Origin: Pedobacter lusitanus
GTDB taxonomy: Bacteria > Bacteroidota > Bacteroidia > Sphingobacteriales > Sphingobacteriaceae
Reading direction: 5' to 3'
NCBI RefSeq assembly: GCF_040026395.1
Contig: NZ_CP157278.1
Coordinates: 1,550,001-1,614,000, forward strand
Length of the DNA stretch: 64,000 nucleotides
Part shown: in pieces, positions 1 to 8,135 of the stretch
Numbering within the stretch: the first letter of the stretch is position 1
Layout of the letters: every line of letters begins with the position of its first letter
Notes under the pieces: generated by a model
Database searches by the model: none
Seen by the model: only the letters and a program-made list of their open reading frames with translations
Told to the model about the DNA's origin: nothing
Translations under genes and position numbers: made by a program

Positions 1-1620
1 AGAGTTCAGTAAAAGCTCTTTCAAAAGATAAACCTGTTGTTTATAAGGTGAGATAACCGCTATCGTAGGAAAATCAGCTACTGCCACTCCACTTTCTCTG
101 ACCTTATCTGCCAGCCCGGTCAGATGCCGGATTAAAAATACTCCTTCTTCAGGATTGGTTGTACTGGTACCTTCAGTTTTCTCTTCAAAACCACAGCCAG
201 CAGTATCTACAAACTCTACCGGAGCTTCCCCTTCCATCAAAACACGGTTCGCTACCGAATCATGAGCCTTCATTTTATTCTCATAGAATACCTTCGATGA
301 ATAACCCATAATCAGTTCATTCATTCTGTACTGCTCTTCTAAAAGCACGACAGCATCAGGATGCAGATTTACACATTTCTCCAGCAGAGTAGTGCTTAAC
401 CCGTTTCTGGCCGCAGCATTAGACTTTATAGTGGGCGACAACTGACAATGATCCCCCGCAAAAATCACCTTTTTAGCTTTCAGAACAGGTATCCAGCAAG
501 CAGGTTCCATGGCCTGCCCCGCCTCATCCACCACAACGGTATGAAACTTACGGTTTCTGACTGTATAATGATTAGAACCAACCAGCGTAGCAGTTATGAC
601 CTGAGCCTTTGTAACCAGATCATCAATAATATACTGTTCAGTATTGCCTACCTCTTTCATGATCTTATGCGCCTCAGTAAAAAGAGCCTTACGCTGTTCC
701 TGTTCAGCCCTGCCAAAATTCCTTTTATATTTATGCGCCAGATTTTTGTACTCATTAGCCTGCTTTTTGAGATTCTTCATCTCCTTCATACTGCTATGTT
801 CAGCCATCTTACTATCCAGCGTTAAAGCAGTCAGTCTTTCAGAAACCCTGGCCGGGTTGCCCACACGCAATACATTCAACCCTTCATCCGCCAGTTTTTC
901 ACTCAGTAAATCCACTGCCGTATTACTAGGTGCAACCACTAAAATCTGATGATGATCCTGCTTAATCAGGGCTTTAATGGCCTGAACCAGCGTAGTTGTT
1001 TTGCCCGTACCGGGAGGGCCGTGAACAATTGCCAGATCAGTTGCAGAAAGAATTTTATCCACTGCAGCCTGCTGCACAGTATTTAAAGAAGGAATCGTAT
1101 AACGATATTCCTGATTATTGAACGATGGTGATAAAGCCCCGGTGAGGATCCGAACTATACGGCCGTCCTCTTCTTTCTCGAAAGGTGCAGCAGCCGTTTT
1201 CAGTGCATTTTGCATTTCATCATAACTATTGTTATCAAAAAGCACATCCAAACCCAGCTTTCCGTCCCGCGACCAGTCCGGTAGCTCATCCGTTTTTAAG
1301 GTAACTTTAATTTTATTTCCAGACTGGTGAGAAACCACTCCTTCTATCCGGTCTGCTTTAGGGTCATGATTAGAAAACAAGACTACCGATGCTCCAAACC
1401 GAAGCTGATGACTGACATCCTGATGAGAAGTCCGCTCCATTTCCACGGTCAGATAATCCCCCCGGCTCATTTCAGATCCTCTGATTGCAATAGGATACCA
1501 GGTTAAACCATTTTCCCGGCGATCTGCTACAGAAGAAGATTCAGTCAGTTTTAGATAAGCGTTTTGATCTTCTTCACGTTCAGTTTTGAGTAAATCAAGA
1601 AGTTTTTTGAAATATTCCAT
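1..1620 (-). CDS. SF1 DNA/RNA helicase of the DNA2/NAM7 (IGHMBP2-like) type, 3' end beyond window
   Basis: The reading frame is open from an ATG at 1620 to the window edge (540 codons), so the C-terminus is missing. Visible motifs are Walker A GPPGTGKTT (residues 201-209), Walker B VVVDEAGQ, motif III AGDHCQLSPT and the QYRM motif, the order seen in superfamily 1 helicases of the DNA2/NAM7 group. The first 180 residues form an OB/stalk-like region typical of IGHMBP2-like proteins, which unwind DNA or RNA in an ATP-dependent way. Motifs V and VI should lie in the missing part. A TACCTTTG promoter element ends five bases before the ATG, so the mRNA is probably leaderless or nearly so. It is divergent from the hydrolase at 1715. 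The family call is firm; the biological role is unknown. Confidence 0.9.
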   Translation of the reverse strand, partial: MEYFKKLLDLLKTEREEDQNAYLKLTESSSVADRRENGLTWYPIAIRGSEMSRGDYLTVEMERTSHQDVSHQLRFGASVVLFSNHDPKADRIEGVVSHQSGNKIKVTLKTDELPDWSRDGKLGLDVLFDNNSYDEMQNALKTAAAPFEKEEDGRIVRILTGALSPSFNNQEYRYTIPSLNTVQQAAVDKILSATDLAIVHGPPGTGKTTTLVQAIKALIKQDHHQILVVAPSNTAVDLLSEKLADEGLNVLRVGNPARVSERLTALTLDSKMAEHSSMKEMKNLKKQANEYKNLAHKYKRNFGRAEQEQRKALFTEAHKIMKEVGNTEQYIIDDLVTKAQVITATLVGSNHYTVRNRKFHTVVVDEAGQAMEPACWIPVLKAKKVIFAGDHCQLSPTIKSNAAARNGLSTTLLEKCVNLHPDAVVLLEEQYRMNELIMGYSSKVFYENKMKAHDSVANRVLMEGEAPVEFVDTAGCGFEEKTEGTSTTNPEEGVFLIRHLTGLADKVRESGVAVADFPTIAVISPYKQQVYLLKELLLNS

Positions 1621-1625
1621 TGCTG

Positions 1626-1633
1626 CAAAGGTA
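1626..1633 (-). promoter_or_regulatory. Bacteroidota -7 element TACCTTTG of the helicase gene
   Basis: The plus strand reads CAAAGGTA, that is TACCTTTG on the minus strand, an exact match to the Bacteroidota -7 consensus TAnnTTTG. It ends five bases before the helicase ATG. No convincing -33 TTG lies at 17-23 bases. Confidence 0.5.
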
Positions 1634-1714
1634 GCAGTTTACCTCAATTTTGACATTCACTTGAATTGCCGGTCAGCCAGAACCCCTATATTGCCATCAT
1701 TCAATAAATTCAGG

Positions 1715-2578
1715 ATGAAACACTACAGACAAATCTATCAGCAGGCAAAAGACCTTACACAACTGGACAGCGCAGCGATTAATGATTTACTCTGGAAACT
1801 GATTTGTTATGCACCAAAACTGCCCTTAAGACTGGCACAGGAAGAATTATTAAATAAGGCCACTCCATTTCAGCTTACCGTTACCGACACCTATTTCAGT
1901 AAAAAGCAACTCGTTTTTAACGGATTTAAATGGGGTAACGGCAAAAAGAAGATCCTGTTAACCCATGGATGGAGTTCAAAAGCAGCCGATTTTTCTGCTG
2001 TTATTGAAGAACTGCTCAAGCTCGATGATGTCGAAATTACAGCATTTGACGCCCCGGGAAACGGAAGTTCACCTGCAGAATTATCAAATCTGATCCTTTA
2101 TATAGAAGCTATCAGAGAGATTATCAATCAATATGGAAGACCAGCAATAGTTATAGGACACTCTTTAGGAGCAATGGCAAATGTAATCGCTTTGCAGCAG
2201 GCCGGTATCAAACCAGACCTGCTTATCAGTATTGCACCGGTGATCAGACTGAAAGCCCTGTTCTGTAATATGATGAACAGCGTCAGTGTCCCTGAACACC
2301 TGCAGGCAGACTTCTTCAAATCATTTGAAGCTGTTTTTAACCGGCCTGCTTCAGATTATGACCTGGATACCTATTATAATTTTGATCAGGATCTGAATCA
2401 CTGGATTGCCTATGATGAAGATGACAGCGTTGTGGATTCGACCTATCTCCTTGCCTTTTTAAAAGACAGACCCTGGATAAAATCAGAAAATTATAAAGGA
2501 GCAGGGCATGAAAAATTAATTAAGCATCCTCCACTCCTTCATGAGCTGATCAGACACTATTTCCCTATCACTTTATAG
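1715..2578 (+). CDS. alpha/beta hydrolase
   Basis: A 287-residue cytoplasmic alpha/beta-hydrolase-fold protein with no signal peptide. The oxyanion region reads LLTHGWSS and the nucleophile elbow GHSLGAMANV. The catalytic His is probably in GAGHEKLIKHP near the C-terminus, with the acid in the DDSVVDS stretch. I chose the ATG at 1715 (MKHYRQIY). The same frame is open 129 bases further up, but that extension would overlap the divergent helicase start and adds a sequence unlike the family. The 3' end overlaps the convergent DUF6515-like gene by 22 bases. Substrate cannot be told from sequence; esterase or lipase activity is an inference from the fold. Confidence 0.85.
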   Translation: MKHYRQIYQQAKDLTQLDSAAINDLLWKLICYAPKLPLRLAQEELLNKATPFQLTVTDTYFSKKQLVFNGFKWGNGKKKILLTHGWSSKAADFSAVIEELLKLDDVEITAFDAPGNGSSPAELSNLILYIEAIREIINQYGRPAIVIGHSLGAMANVIALQQAGIKPDLLISIAPVIRLKALFCNMMNSVSVPEHLQADFFKSFEAVFNRPASDYDLDTYYNFDQDLNHWIAYDEDDSVVDSTYLLAFLKDRPWIKSENYKGAGHEKLIKHPPLLHELIRHYFPITL

Positions 2579-3276
2579 GAAACCTTTCCTCCATCAAAAA
2601 TCTGTTCATAATAAACTCCATAATCAGAAACATAATATTTATTTCCTTTAACCATTACCTCCTTATAGTTTTCAGGTAGCTGACTCACCACATCTCCAAT
2701 CTGGGGACCATTATCAGCCTGATTATCATTTCCGTTATCCGTATTCAGCACCCCATCTTTCCCGGCAACGATATAAACAGTTTTTCCATCTGCATTCTGC
2801 GATTCACTGTAATAAACTCCTTTATACTCATAATAAGTCTGACCGTTAATCACAACCTGCTGTGCGTCTGAAGGAAGACTCGGAACAGAAGCCCCGATTG
2901 GCGGCACTACTACCTTATACTGATCATCATATTGTCTGTAAAACAAGCCACCTGAATAATAAAACTGATCAGCTCCGTAAAAGAACGGGTAATAACCAAA
3001 AGGCAGTACACTGATACCAAAACCCAGATAAGGTCTGTAAAAACTGCGGTATGAATAATATGGTCTTCTAAACCCCCAACCAACCGGACGGTAATGATAA
3101 CCGGCACGAACGCCGATATGCACTGAGGTTCCGCCTCCAAAAGAACCTCTTGAGGGACCATGAAAAGACCTTCCGCCACCACGCCCGCCTCTTTGTGCAA
3201 AAACACTTGTTGTAAAACCACTAAATATCAATATAACAGCTACAACTATTAACGATTTAAAATTTGAAGTTTTCAT
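2557..3276 (-). CDS. secreted DUF6515-like protein with two repeated C-terminal modules
   Basis: A 239-residue protein with a signal peptide ending at VFAQ, followed by an RGGRGGG stretch and a Gly/Tyr/Phe/Arg-rich segment (about residues 28-115) that ends in a hydrophobic YYPFFYG patch. The C-terminal half holds two related modules: one with INGQTYYEYKGVYY (about 125-170) and one with VKGNKYYVSDYGVYY (about 192-239). This matches my recollection of the Bacteroidota DUF6515 family, which has no assigned function. It is probably periplasmic or outer-membrane associated. It overlaps the convergent hydrolase by 22 bases and no obvious partner gene is adjacent. Confidence 0.8.
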   Translation of the reverse strand: MKTSNFKSLIVVAVILIFSGFTTSVFAQRGGRGGGRSFHGPSRGSFGGGTSVHIGVRAGYHYRPVGWGFRRPYYSYRSFYRPYLGFGISVLPFGYYPFFYGADQFYYSGGLFYRQYDDQYKVVVPPIGASVPSLPSDAQQVVINGQTYYEYKGVYYSESQNADGKTVYIVAGKDGVLNTDNGNDNQADNGPQIGDVVSQLPENYKEVMVKGNKYYVSDYGVYYEQIFDGGKVSYKVIGK

Positions 3277-3390
3277 TTCAATATATTTGACTCTATGACT
3301 TTCAGCAAATCAAAAGGATTAACCTTATTTTCTATCAGCTATTTTTTAACTAAAAGCTGACACAATAATGATAATCTGATCCATTAACCT

Positions 3391-3400
3391 GCTGATCAGC
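3391..3400. promoter_or_regulatory. short palindrome in the DUF6515/fucosidase divergent intergenic region
   Basis: GCTGATCAGC is a perfect 10-base palindrome in the 232-bp gap between the divergent DUF6515-like gene and the fucosidase. A related CTGATCAGC half recurs about 60 bases downstream. It could be an operator; no regulator is identified and chance is a fair alternative. Confidence 0.2.
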
Positions 3401-3508
3401 ATCAGATTGTAGCGTGTTTTTTACAGAAAACCAGACAATTGATTTTTCCTGATCAGCTTTGGTAAACATAAAAAAACTGTATTTTACCGCTATCAATCTA
3501 ACCAACCA

Positions 3509-5470
3509 ATGAAATTATTCAACAGACAGCACTACTTAATTTTATCAGCTCTGCTATGCTCAACAGTTACCTATGCCCAGCATTTAACTGATGCTCCTCA
3601 GCCCTATGGGGCAATTCCTACAGAAAGACAGCTCAAATGGCATGAAATAGAAATGTATTGTCTCATTCATTTTACTCCCACCACCTTTCAAAATAAAGAA
3701 TGGGGTTATGGAGATGCAGCCCCTTCTCTGTTCAACCCTACAAAATTTGATGCTCTACAGATTGTCAGTGCAGCTAAATCCGGCGGATTTAAAGGGATCA
3801 TATTTGTGACTAAACATCATGATGGTTTTGCCCTCTGGCCAACCAAAACTGCTGCTTATAACATTAGTGAAAGCCCCTGGAAAGAAGGTAAAGGAGATAT
3901 GGTCAGAGAATTTCAGCTGGCAGCCAGACAAACAGGACTGAAATTTGGAATTTACTGTTCTCCATGGGATAGAAATAATCCCAACTACGGAACACCTGCC
4001 TATCTTAACATTTACCAGAATCAGCTCAGGGAATTATATACCAATTATGGCGATTTATTTATGAGCTGGCATGACGGAGCCAATGGCGGAGACGGCTATT
4101 ATGGCGGTAAAAAAGAAAAACGCAAAGTTGACCAGTCCAGTTATTACGACTGGATGAATACCTGGGCAATCACCCGGAAACTACAGCCGGACGCCAGTAT
4201 TTTCAGTGATATTGGTCTGGATGTACGCTGGGTAGGTAACGAAAAAGGAATTTCACCAGAAACAAGCTGGTCGACTATAACCATCAGAGGAAACGAAAAT
4301 AAGCCCGCAATGCCAGGTTTCATGGATGATTCGAATCTTGGCAGTGGTACAAGAGGAGGCAAACAATGGATTCCCTTTGAAGGTGATGTTTCTCTCCGTC
4401 CGGGATGGTTTTATCATCCTGATCAGGACGGACAAGTAAAAACCGTTGCTGAATTATTCAACATTTACTGTAAATCAGTAGGCCATGGCGGATCGCTGGA
4501 TCTTGGCCTTTCACCAACTACCGAAGGCATACTACACCCCAAAGACGTAAACACCCTGGCCGCATTTGGAAAACTGCTTAAACAGGTATTTGCACACAAC
4601 CTGGCTAAAGAAGCTAAAATAAGCCTCTCTAACGTCAGAAATAAACAGCAGCAAGCATTCGGATCACCCAACCTGACAGACGTCAGCAGATACAGTTATT
4701 GGGCTACGGATGACAATGTTCATCAGGCCACTGCTATACTTGATTTTAAAAAGCCTGCACATTTCAGCATTATCCAGCTGCGGGAAAACATTAAACTCGG
4801 ACAACGGATAGACAGCGTAGGTATCGATATCTTTAAAAATAACACCTGGCAGGAGCTGGCCCGGGCAACCAGTATCGGTGCAAACAGAATTATCCGTCTT
4901 CCGGAGCCGGAGACAGCTGCAAAGATCCGCATCCGTATCTACGCTCCTGTAGCCATTGCCTTAAGCGAAATCGGTTTGTATCTGGAACCGCAAATTCAAT
5001 CAGCAGAGACAAAATCCACTGGAAACAGCTACCCTAAAACAAACTGGAAAGCAATAAATTCTGCATTACCAGCTATAGAAGCACTTCAGCTGAAAAATTT
5101 AACAGATAATAATCCATCTACCATTTTTGAGACCAAAACCAGCAACTATATTGATCTGGATTTCTCCCGGCCTCTTACCTTTTCCGGCCTTGGATATCTG
5201 CCTGCACAGGATGACACCAGCGCCGGTGCTATAGAAAAATATGAGTTATTTACCAGTGAGGATGGCCAGAACTGGAAGTCGGTAACCAGTGGCGAATTTT
5301 CGAATATCAAAGCCAATCCTATTTTACAGCGTATTTCATTAGCCGGAAAAATCACAGCAAGGTATGTAAGACTGGTAGCCGGACAGACAGTAGCCCTGCC
5401 AGGGCAAACCAGCTCAGAGAACAAAAATGCCAGTTTACTGCGGATTGCGGAAATTGAAGTTTACCGTTAA
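3509..5470 (+). CDS. alpha-L-fucosidase, GH29, with C-terminal F5/8-type domain
   Basis: A 653-residue exported enzyme: the signal peptide ends near TYAQ, followed by a GH29 catalytic barrel (about 30-370) and a C-terminal discoidin/F5-8C-like carbohydrate-binding region (about 510-653). The motif MSWHDGANGGDG places the likely nucleophile at D189. GFKGIIFVTKHHDGFALWPT and FGIYCSPWDRN are also typical of the family. GH29 enzymes release alpha-linked L-fucose from glycans with retention of configuration. The length and the WHDGA variant suggest subfamily B, which prefers alpha-1,3/4 linkages, but this is an inference. It stands alone, without SusC/D genes beside it. The convergent ECF sigma gene ends two bases after its stop. 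Confidence 0.92.
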   Translation: MKLFNRQHYLILSALLCSTVTYAQHLTDAPQPYGAIPTERQLKWHEIEMYCLIHFTPTTFQNKEWGYGDAAPSLFNPTKFDALQIVSAAKSGGFKGIIFVTKHHDGFALWPTKTAAYNISESPWKEGKGDMVREFQLAARQTGLKFGIYCSPWDRNNPNYGTPAYLNIYQNQLRELYTNYGDLFMSWHDGANGGDGYYGGKKEKRKVDQSSYYDWMNTWAITRKLQPDASIFSDIGLDVRWVGNEKGISPETSWSTITIRGNENKPAMPGFMDDSNLGSGTRGGKQWIPFEGDVSLRPGWFYHPDQDGQVKTVAELFNIYCKSVGHGGSLDLGLSPTTEGILHPKDVNTLAAFGKLLKQVFAHNLAKEAKISLSNVRNKQQQAFGSPNLTDVSRYSYWATDDNVHQATAILDFKKPAHFSIIQLRENIKLGQRIDSVGIDIFKNNTWQELARATSIGANRIIRLPEPETAAKIRIRIYAPVAIALSEIGLYLEPQIQSAETKSTGNSYPKTNWKAINSALPAIEALQLKNLTDNNPSTIFETKTSNYIDLDFSRPLTFSGLGYLPAQDDTSAGAIEKYELFTSEDGQNWKSVTSGEFSNIKANPILQRISLAGKITARYVRLVAGQTVALPGQTSSENKNASLLRIAEIEVYR

Positions 5471-5472
5471 GC

Positions 5473-6069
5473 CTATACGAAATAATAGCGCAATGCTTTT
5501 ACAGCAAGCCTGATTTTAGATTTTACTGTACCCAGGGGAATATGAAGCTCATCAGAGACTTCAACCTGGGTATAACCCTGAAAATAAACCATATTGACAA
5601 TCTGCTTCTGCGAATCAGACAATACCGCTATCAGCTCACGTAAACCGATAATATCAGTATTATACCGGAAATAATGAGCATCATTAACCTGGGCATATAC
5701 ACTGTCAATATCATCATTTTTGCTGCTCTTGGCGAAATTTTTGCCCTTGAGGTAATCTTTTGCAGTATTACGGGCCAGGCAGGACATCCAGGTAAATAAT
5801 CTGCCTTTATCAGCATCATACTGATCAATTGATTTCCATATCTTAACAAAGGTTTCCTGTAAAATATCCTCAGCGGCCTCTCTGGAGGGTACCAGCTTTA
5901 AGATCACCCCGAACAGCAGTGAAGCATATCTCAGATATAACTTATTAAAAGACTGTTGAGTCTGTTTTTTAAGTTCCCTGACAATTTCAACATCAAAGCT
6001 GTCCCGCTGACCCGGGTTCTGGTCACCATTGGCAATTACCATAACTTTATGACCGTGCACCCTGTCCAT
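5473..6069 (-). CDS. ECF-type RNA polymerase sigma factor, no adjacent anti-sigma gene
   Basis: A 198-residue sigma-70 family protein of ECF type. Region 2 spans about 35-105 with AAEDILQETFVKIWKSI and the DKGRLFTWM segment. Region 4 spans about 130-198 with a helix-turn-helix in YTQVEVSDELHIPLGTVKSKI. It directs RNA polymerase to a set of stress or envelope promoters. No FecR, zinc-finger or other anti-sigma gene flanks it, unlike the FecI gene at 49561. The start at 6069 is the longest; an ATG at 6042 is also possible. It converges on the fucosidase with only two bases between stops, so no separate terminator fits between them. Confidence 0.88.
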   Translation of the reverse strand: MDRVHGHKVMVIANGDQNPGQRDSFDVEIVRELKKQTQQSFNKLYLRYASLLFGVILKLVPSREAAEDILQETFVKIWKSIDQYDADKGRLFTWMSCLARNTAKDYLKGKNFAKSSKNDDIDSVYAQVNDAHYFRYNTDIIGLRELIAVLSDSQKQIVNMVYFQGYTQVEVSDELHIPLGTVKSKIRLAVKALRYYFV

Positions 6070-6384
6070 ATCATTAATTAATTTAACCTGAGAATCTACT
6101 TAAATTTACCCTCTTGAAAGAAGACTCACAAGAGTATGTTACCATTCATTCCATTCATTTTCTATAACGATAATTCTGAATCCGGATAAAACACACAGGT
6201 TGTGATTTTTACACTAAAAAAACAACAATAATATATAGGTTAAAAAATATTTCTCCTTAGTGACTTAAATCACATTATTAATTTACAAAAAATTTAACTG
6301 AATAACTACTGATTTTACAGAATTAAAACCATTAAATAGTAAAATGAACCTAACTTTGTTTGTTCAGACAGCATCAGGATCAGC
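6070..6384. other. divergent intergenic region, sigma factor / selO
   Basis: A 315-bp AT-rich gap with no credible ORF. It contains the selO -7 element at 6351. I found no other clear repeat or hairpin in it. Confidence 0.5.
6351..6358 (+). promoter_or_regulatory. Bacteroidota -7 element TAACTTTG of selO
   Basis: An exact TAnnTTTG match 26 bases upstream of the selO ATG. It predicts a short 5' leader of roughly 20 bases. The -33 element is not obvious. Confidence 0.5.
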
Positions 6385-7941
6385 ATGGAAAGATTAAGCA
6401 CTAAAACCTTTAAAAACGAATTTGTTACCACCTTTGACGGAGATGAAACCGGAAACCTTCAACCCCGTCAGACTCCGGGTGTTTTGTATAGTAAAGCCAT
6501 TCCCACCCCCGTTAAAAAACCGGAGCTATTAGCCTGGTCTGACGAACTGGCCGCAGTACTTCAGATCAGTAAGCCCGATGAAAAAGACATCAGTATCCTT
6601 GGAGGTAACCTCACTACCCCTTCTATGTACCCTTATGCGGCATGTTATGCAGGTCATCAGTTTGGAAACTGGGCAGGACAACTGGGTGACGGAAGGGCAA
6701 TCACTCTTGGTGAATGGAGCGTTCAGGGCGCTTCTGACTATGAACTACAGCTCAAGGGTGCAGGCCCCACCCCTTATTCGCGCAGAGGAGACGGCAGAGC
6801 CGTTCTCAGGTCATCTGTCCGCGAATACCTGATGAGCGAAAGTATGTTTTACCTTGGCATCCCTACCACAAGGGCTCTGGCTCTGGTCACTACGGGAGAT
6901 CAGGTCATGCGTGATCTTTTTTATGATGGCCGCAGTGCCTACGAGAAAGGAGCTATCGTAATGCGCACCGCACCGAGTTTTCTCCGTTTCGGAAATTTTG
7001 AAATGCTGGCCGCGAGACAGGAAGTTCCACAGCTGGAAAAACTGGTCTTATGGACTATCGGGAAATTCTTTCCTCATATCACCGGAGCAAACAAGATCAT
7101 CCAGTGGTTTGAAGACATTGCAGAGAAAACAGCAGATTTAATGGTGCACTGGATAAGAGTAGGTTTTGTACATGGGGTAATGAATACGGATAACATGTCC
7201 ATCCTCGGTTTGACTATAGATTATGGACCTTATTCTTTTCTGGATGCTTATGATCCGGAGTTCACACCAAACACAACAGACCTTCCCGGCCGCAGGTATG
7301 CTTATGGCAGGCAGCCAGCTATCGGTTACTGGAATTTAGGCTGTCTGGCAAGTGCCATTGCTCCTCTGTTTGAAGACACCGAACAATTGTCGGTTGCCCT
7401 TGAAAAATACAAAACTGTTTACTTTGCAAAGTACCACGTCATGATGGCCGGAAAACTCGGACTCGATGAGTTCAGGGAAAGTGATCAGGAGTTGATTGAA
7501 GAGGTCGAAAAAACCCTCACTCTGCTTAAAGCTGATATGACAATTTTCTATCAGCTGCTCATGAATCTTTCCGCTGAAACTACTTCGCCGGAAGACATTA
7601 CAACTCACTTTTCTCCGTCATTTTATGAGCCTCACAACAAAGAAACACTACAAACACTCACAGACACTATAACACATTATCAACTGAGGCTCAAAGAAAA
7701 CAAGATCTCATCTAAAGCTTCACAAGATATCATGAAAAATAACAATCCCAGATTCATACTAAGGAATTATTTGCTTCATCAGGCGATACAGGAATTAGAT
7801 AAAGGAGAGCAAACCCTGTTTCTAAAACTGCAGGAAGCTATCAAAAATCCTTATTCGGCAACAGCCGATGAGTTCTTTAAATTAAGACCGGAATGGGCAA
7901 ATGATCAGCCCGGAAGTTCTACTTTATCCTGTAGTTCATAA
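6385..7941 (+). CDS. selO: protein adenylyltransferase SelO (YdiU/UPF0061)
   Basis: A 518-residue pseudokinase-fold protein of the SelO family, which transfers AMP from ATP to Ser/Thr/Tyr of target proteins and is linked to redox stress. Conserved blocks are AGHQFGNWAGQLGDGRA (89-105), LKGAGPTPYSRRGDGRAV (123-140) with the nucleotide-binding Lys and Arg residues, and HGVMNTDNMSILGLTIDYGP carrying the catalytic Asp residues. The protein ends in CSS: the Cys sits third from the end, where the human homologue has selenocysteine, so the redox residue is kept as Cys. Length is normal. A hairpin follows the stop. The gene appears monocistronic. Confidence 0.95.
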   Translation: MERLSTKTFKNEFVTTFDGDETGNLQPRQTPGVLYSKAIPTPVKKPELLAWSDELAAVLQISKPDEKDISILGGNLTTPSMYPYAACYAGHQFGNWAGQLGDGRAITLGEWSVQGASDYELQLKGAGPTPYSRRGDGRAVLRSSVREYLMSESMFYLGIPTTRALALVTTGDQVMRDLFYDGRSAYEKGAIVMRTAPSFLRFGNFEMLAARQEVPQLEKLVLWTIGKFFPHITGANKIIQWFEDIAEKTADLMVHWIRVGFVHGVMNTDNMSILGLTIDYGPYSFLDAYDPEFTPNTTDLPGRRYAYGRQPAIGYWNLGCLASAIAPLFEDTEQLSVALEKYKTVYFAKYHVMMAGKLGLDEFRESDQELIEEVEKTLTLLKADMTIFYQLLMNLSAETTSPEDITTHFSPSFYEPHNKETLQTLTDTITHYQLRLKENKISSKASQDIMKNNNPRFILRNYLLHQAIQELDKGEQTLFLKLQEAIKNPYSATADEFFKLRPEWANDQPGSSTLSCSS

Positions 7942-7945
7942 CAGG

Positions 7946-7973
7946 TTTCAGGGGTAATTATTTACCCCTGAAA
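7946..7973 (+). terminator. hairpin after selO
   Basis: A perfect 12-bp stem (TTTCAGGGGTAA / TTACCCCTGAAA) with a 4-base loop starts five bases after the selO stop. The following tract TTGAATTT is only weakly T-rich, so it is an imperfect intrinsic terminator or an mRNA-stabilising hairpin. Confidence 0.55.
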
Positions 7974-8135
7974 TTGAATTTACCAGACAAAATCCTTCTG
8001 CAAAAGATAAACAGAAAGAATAATTTCATTACATAAAATACAATATTTTAACATAAAAATTATCCGGAAATACAGCTCAGCCTATAGATAATGCTTGAAA
8101 AAAATAATATACCTTGCATTAAAAAAACACCAATT

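Noticed and set aside
1586..1714. N-terminal extension of the alpha/beta hydrolase
   Set aside because: It overlaps the divergent helicase start and promoter and adds 43 residues that do not fit the fold; ATG 1715 is better.
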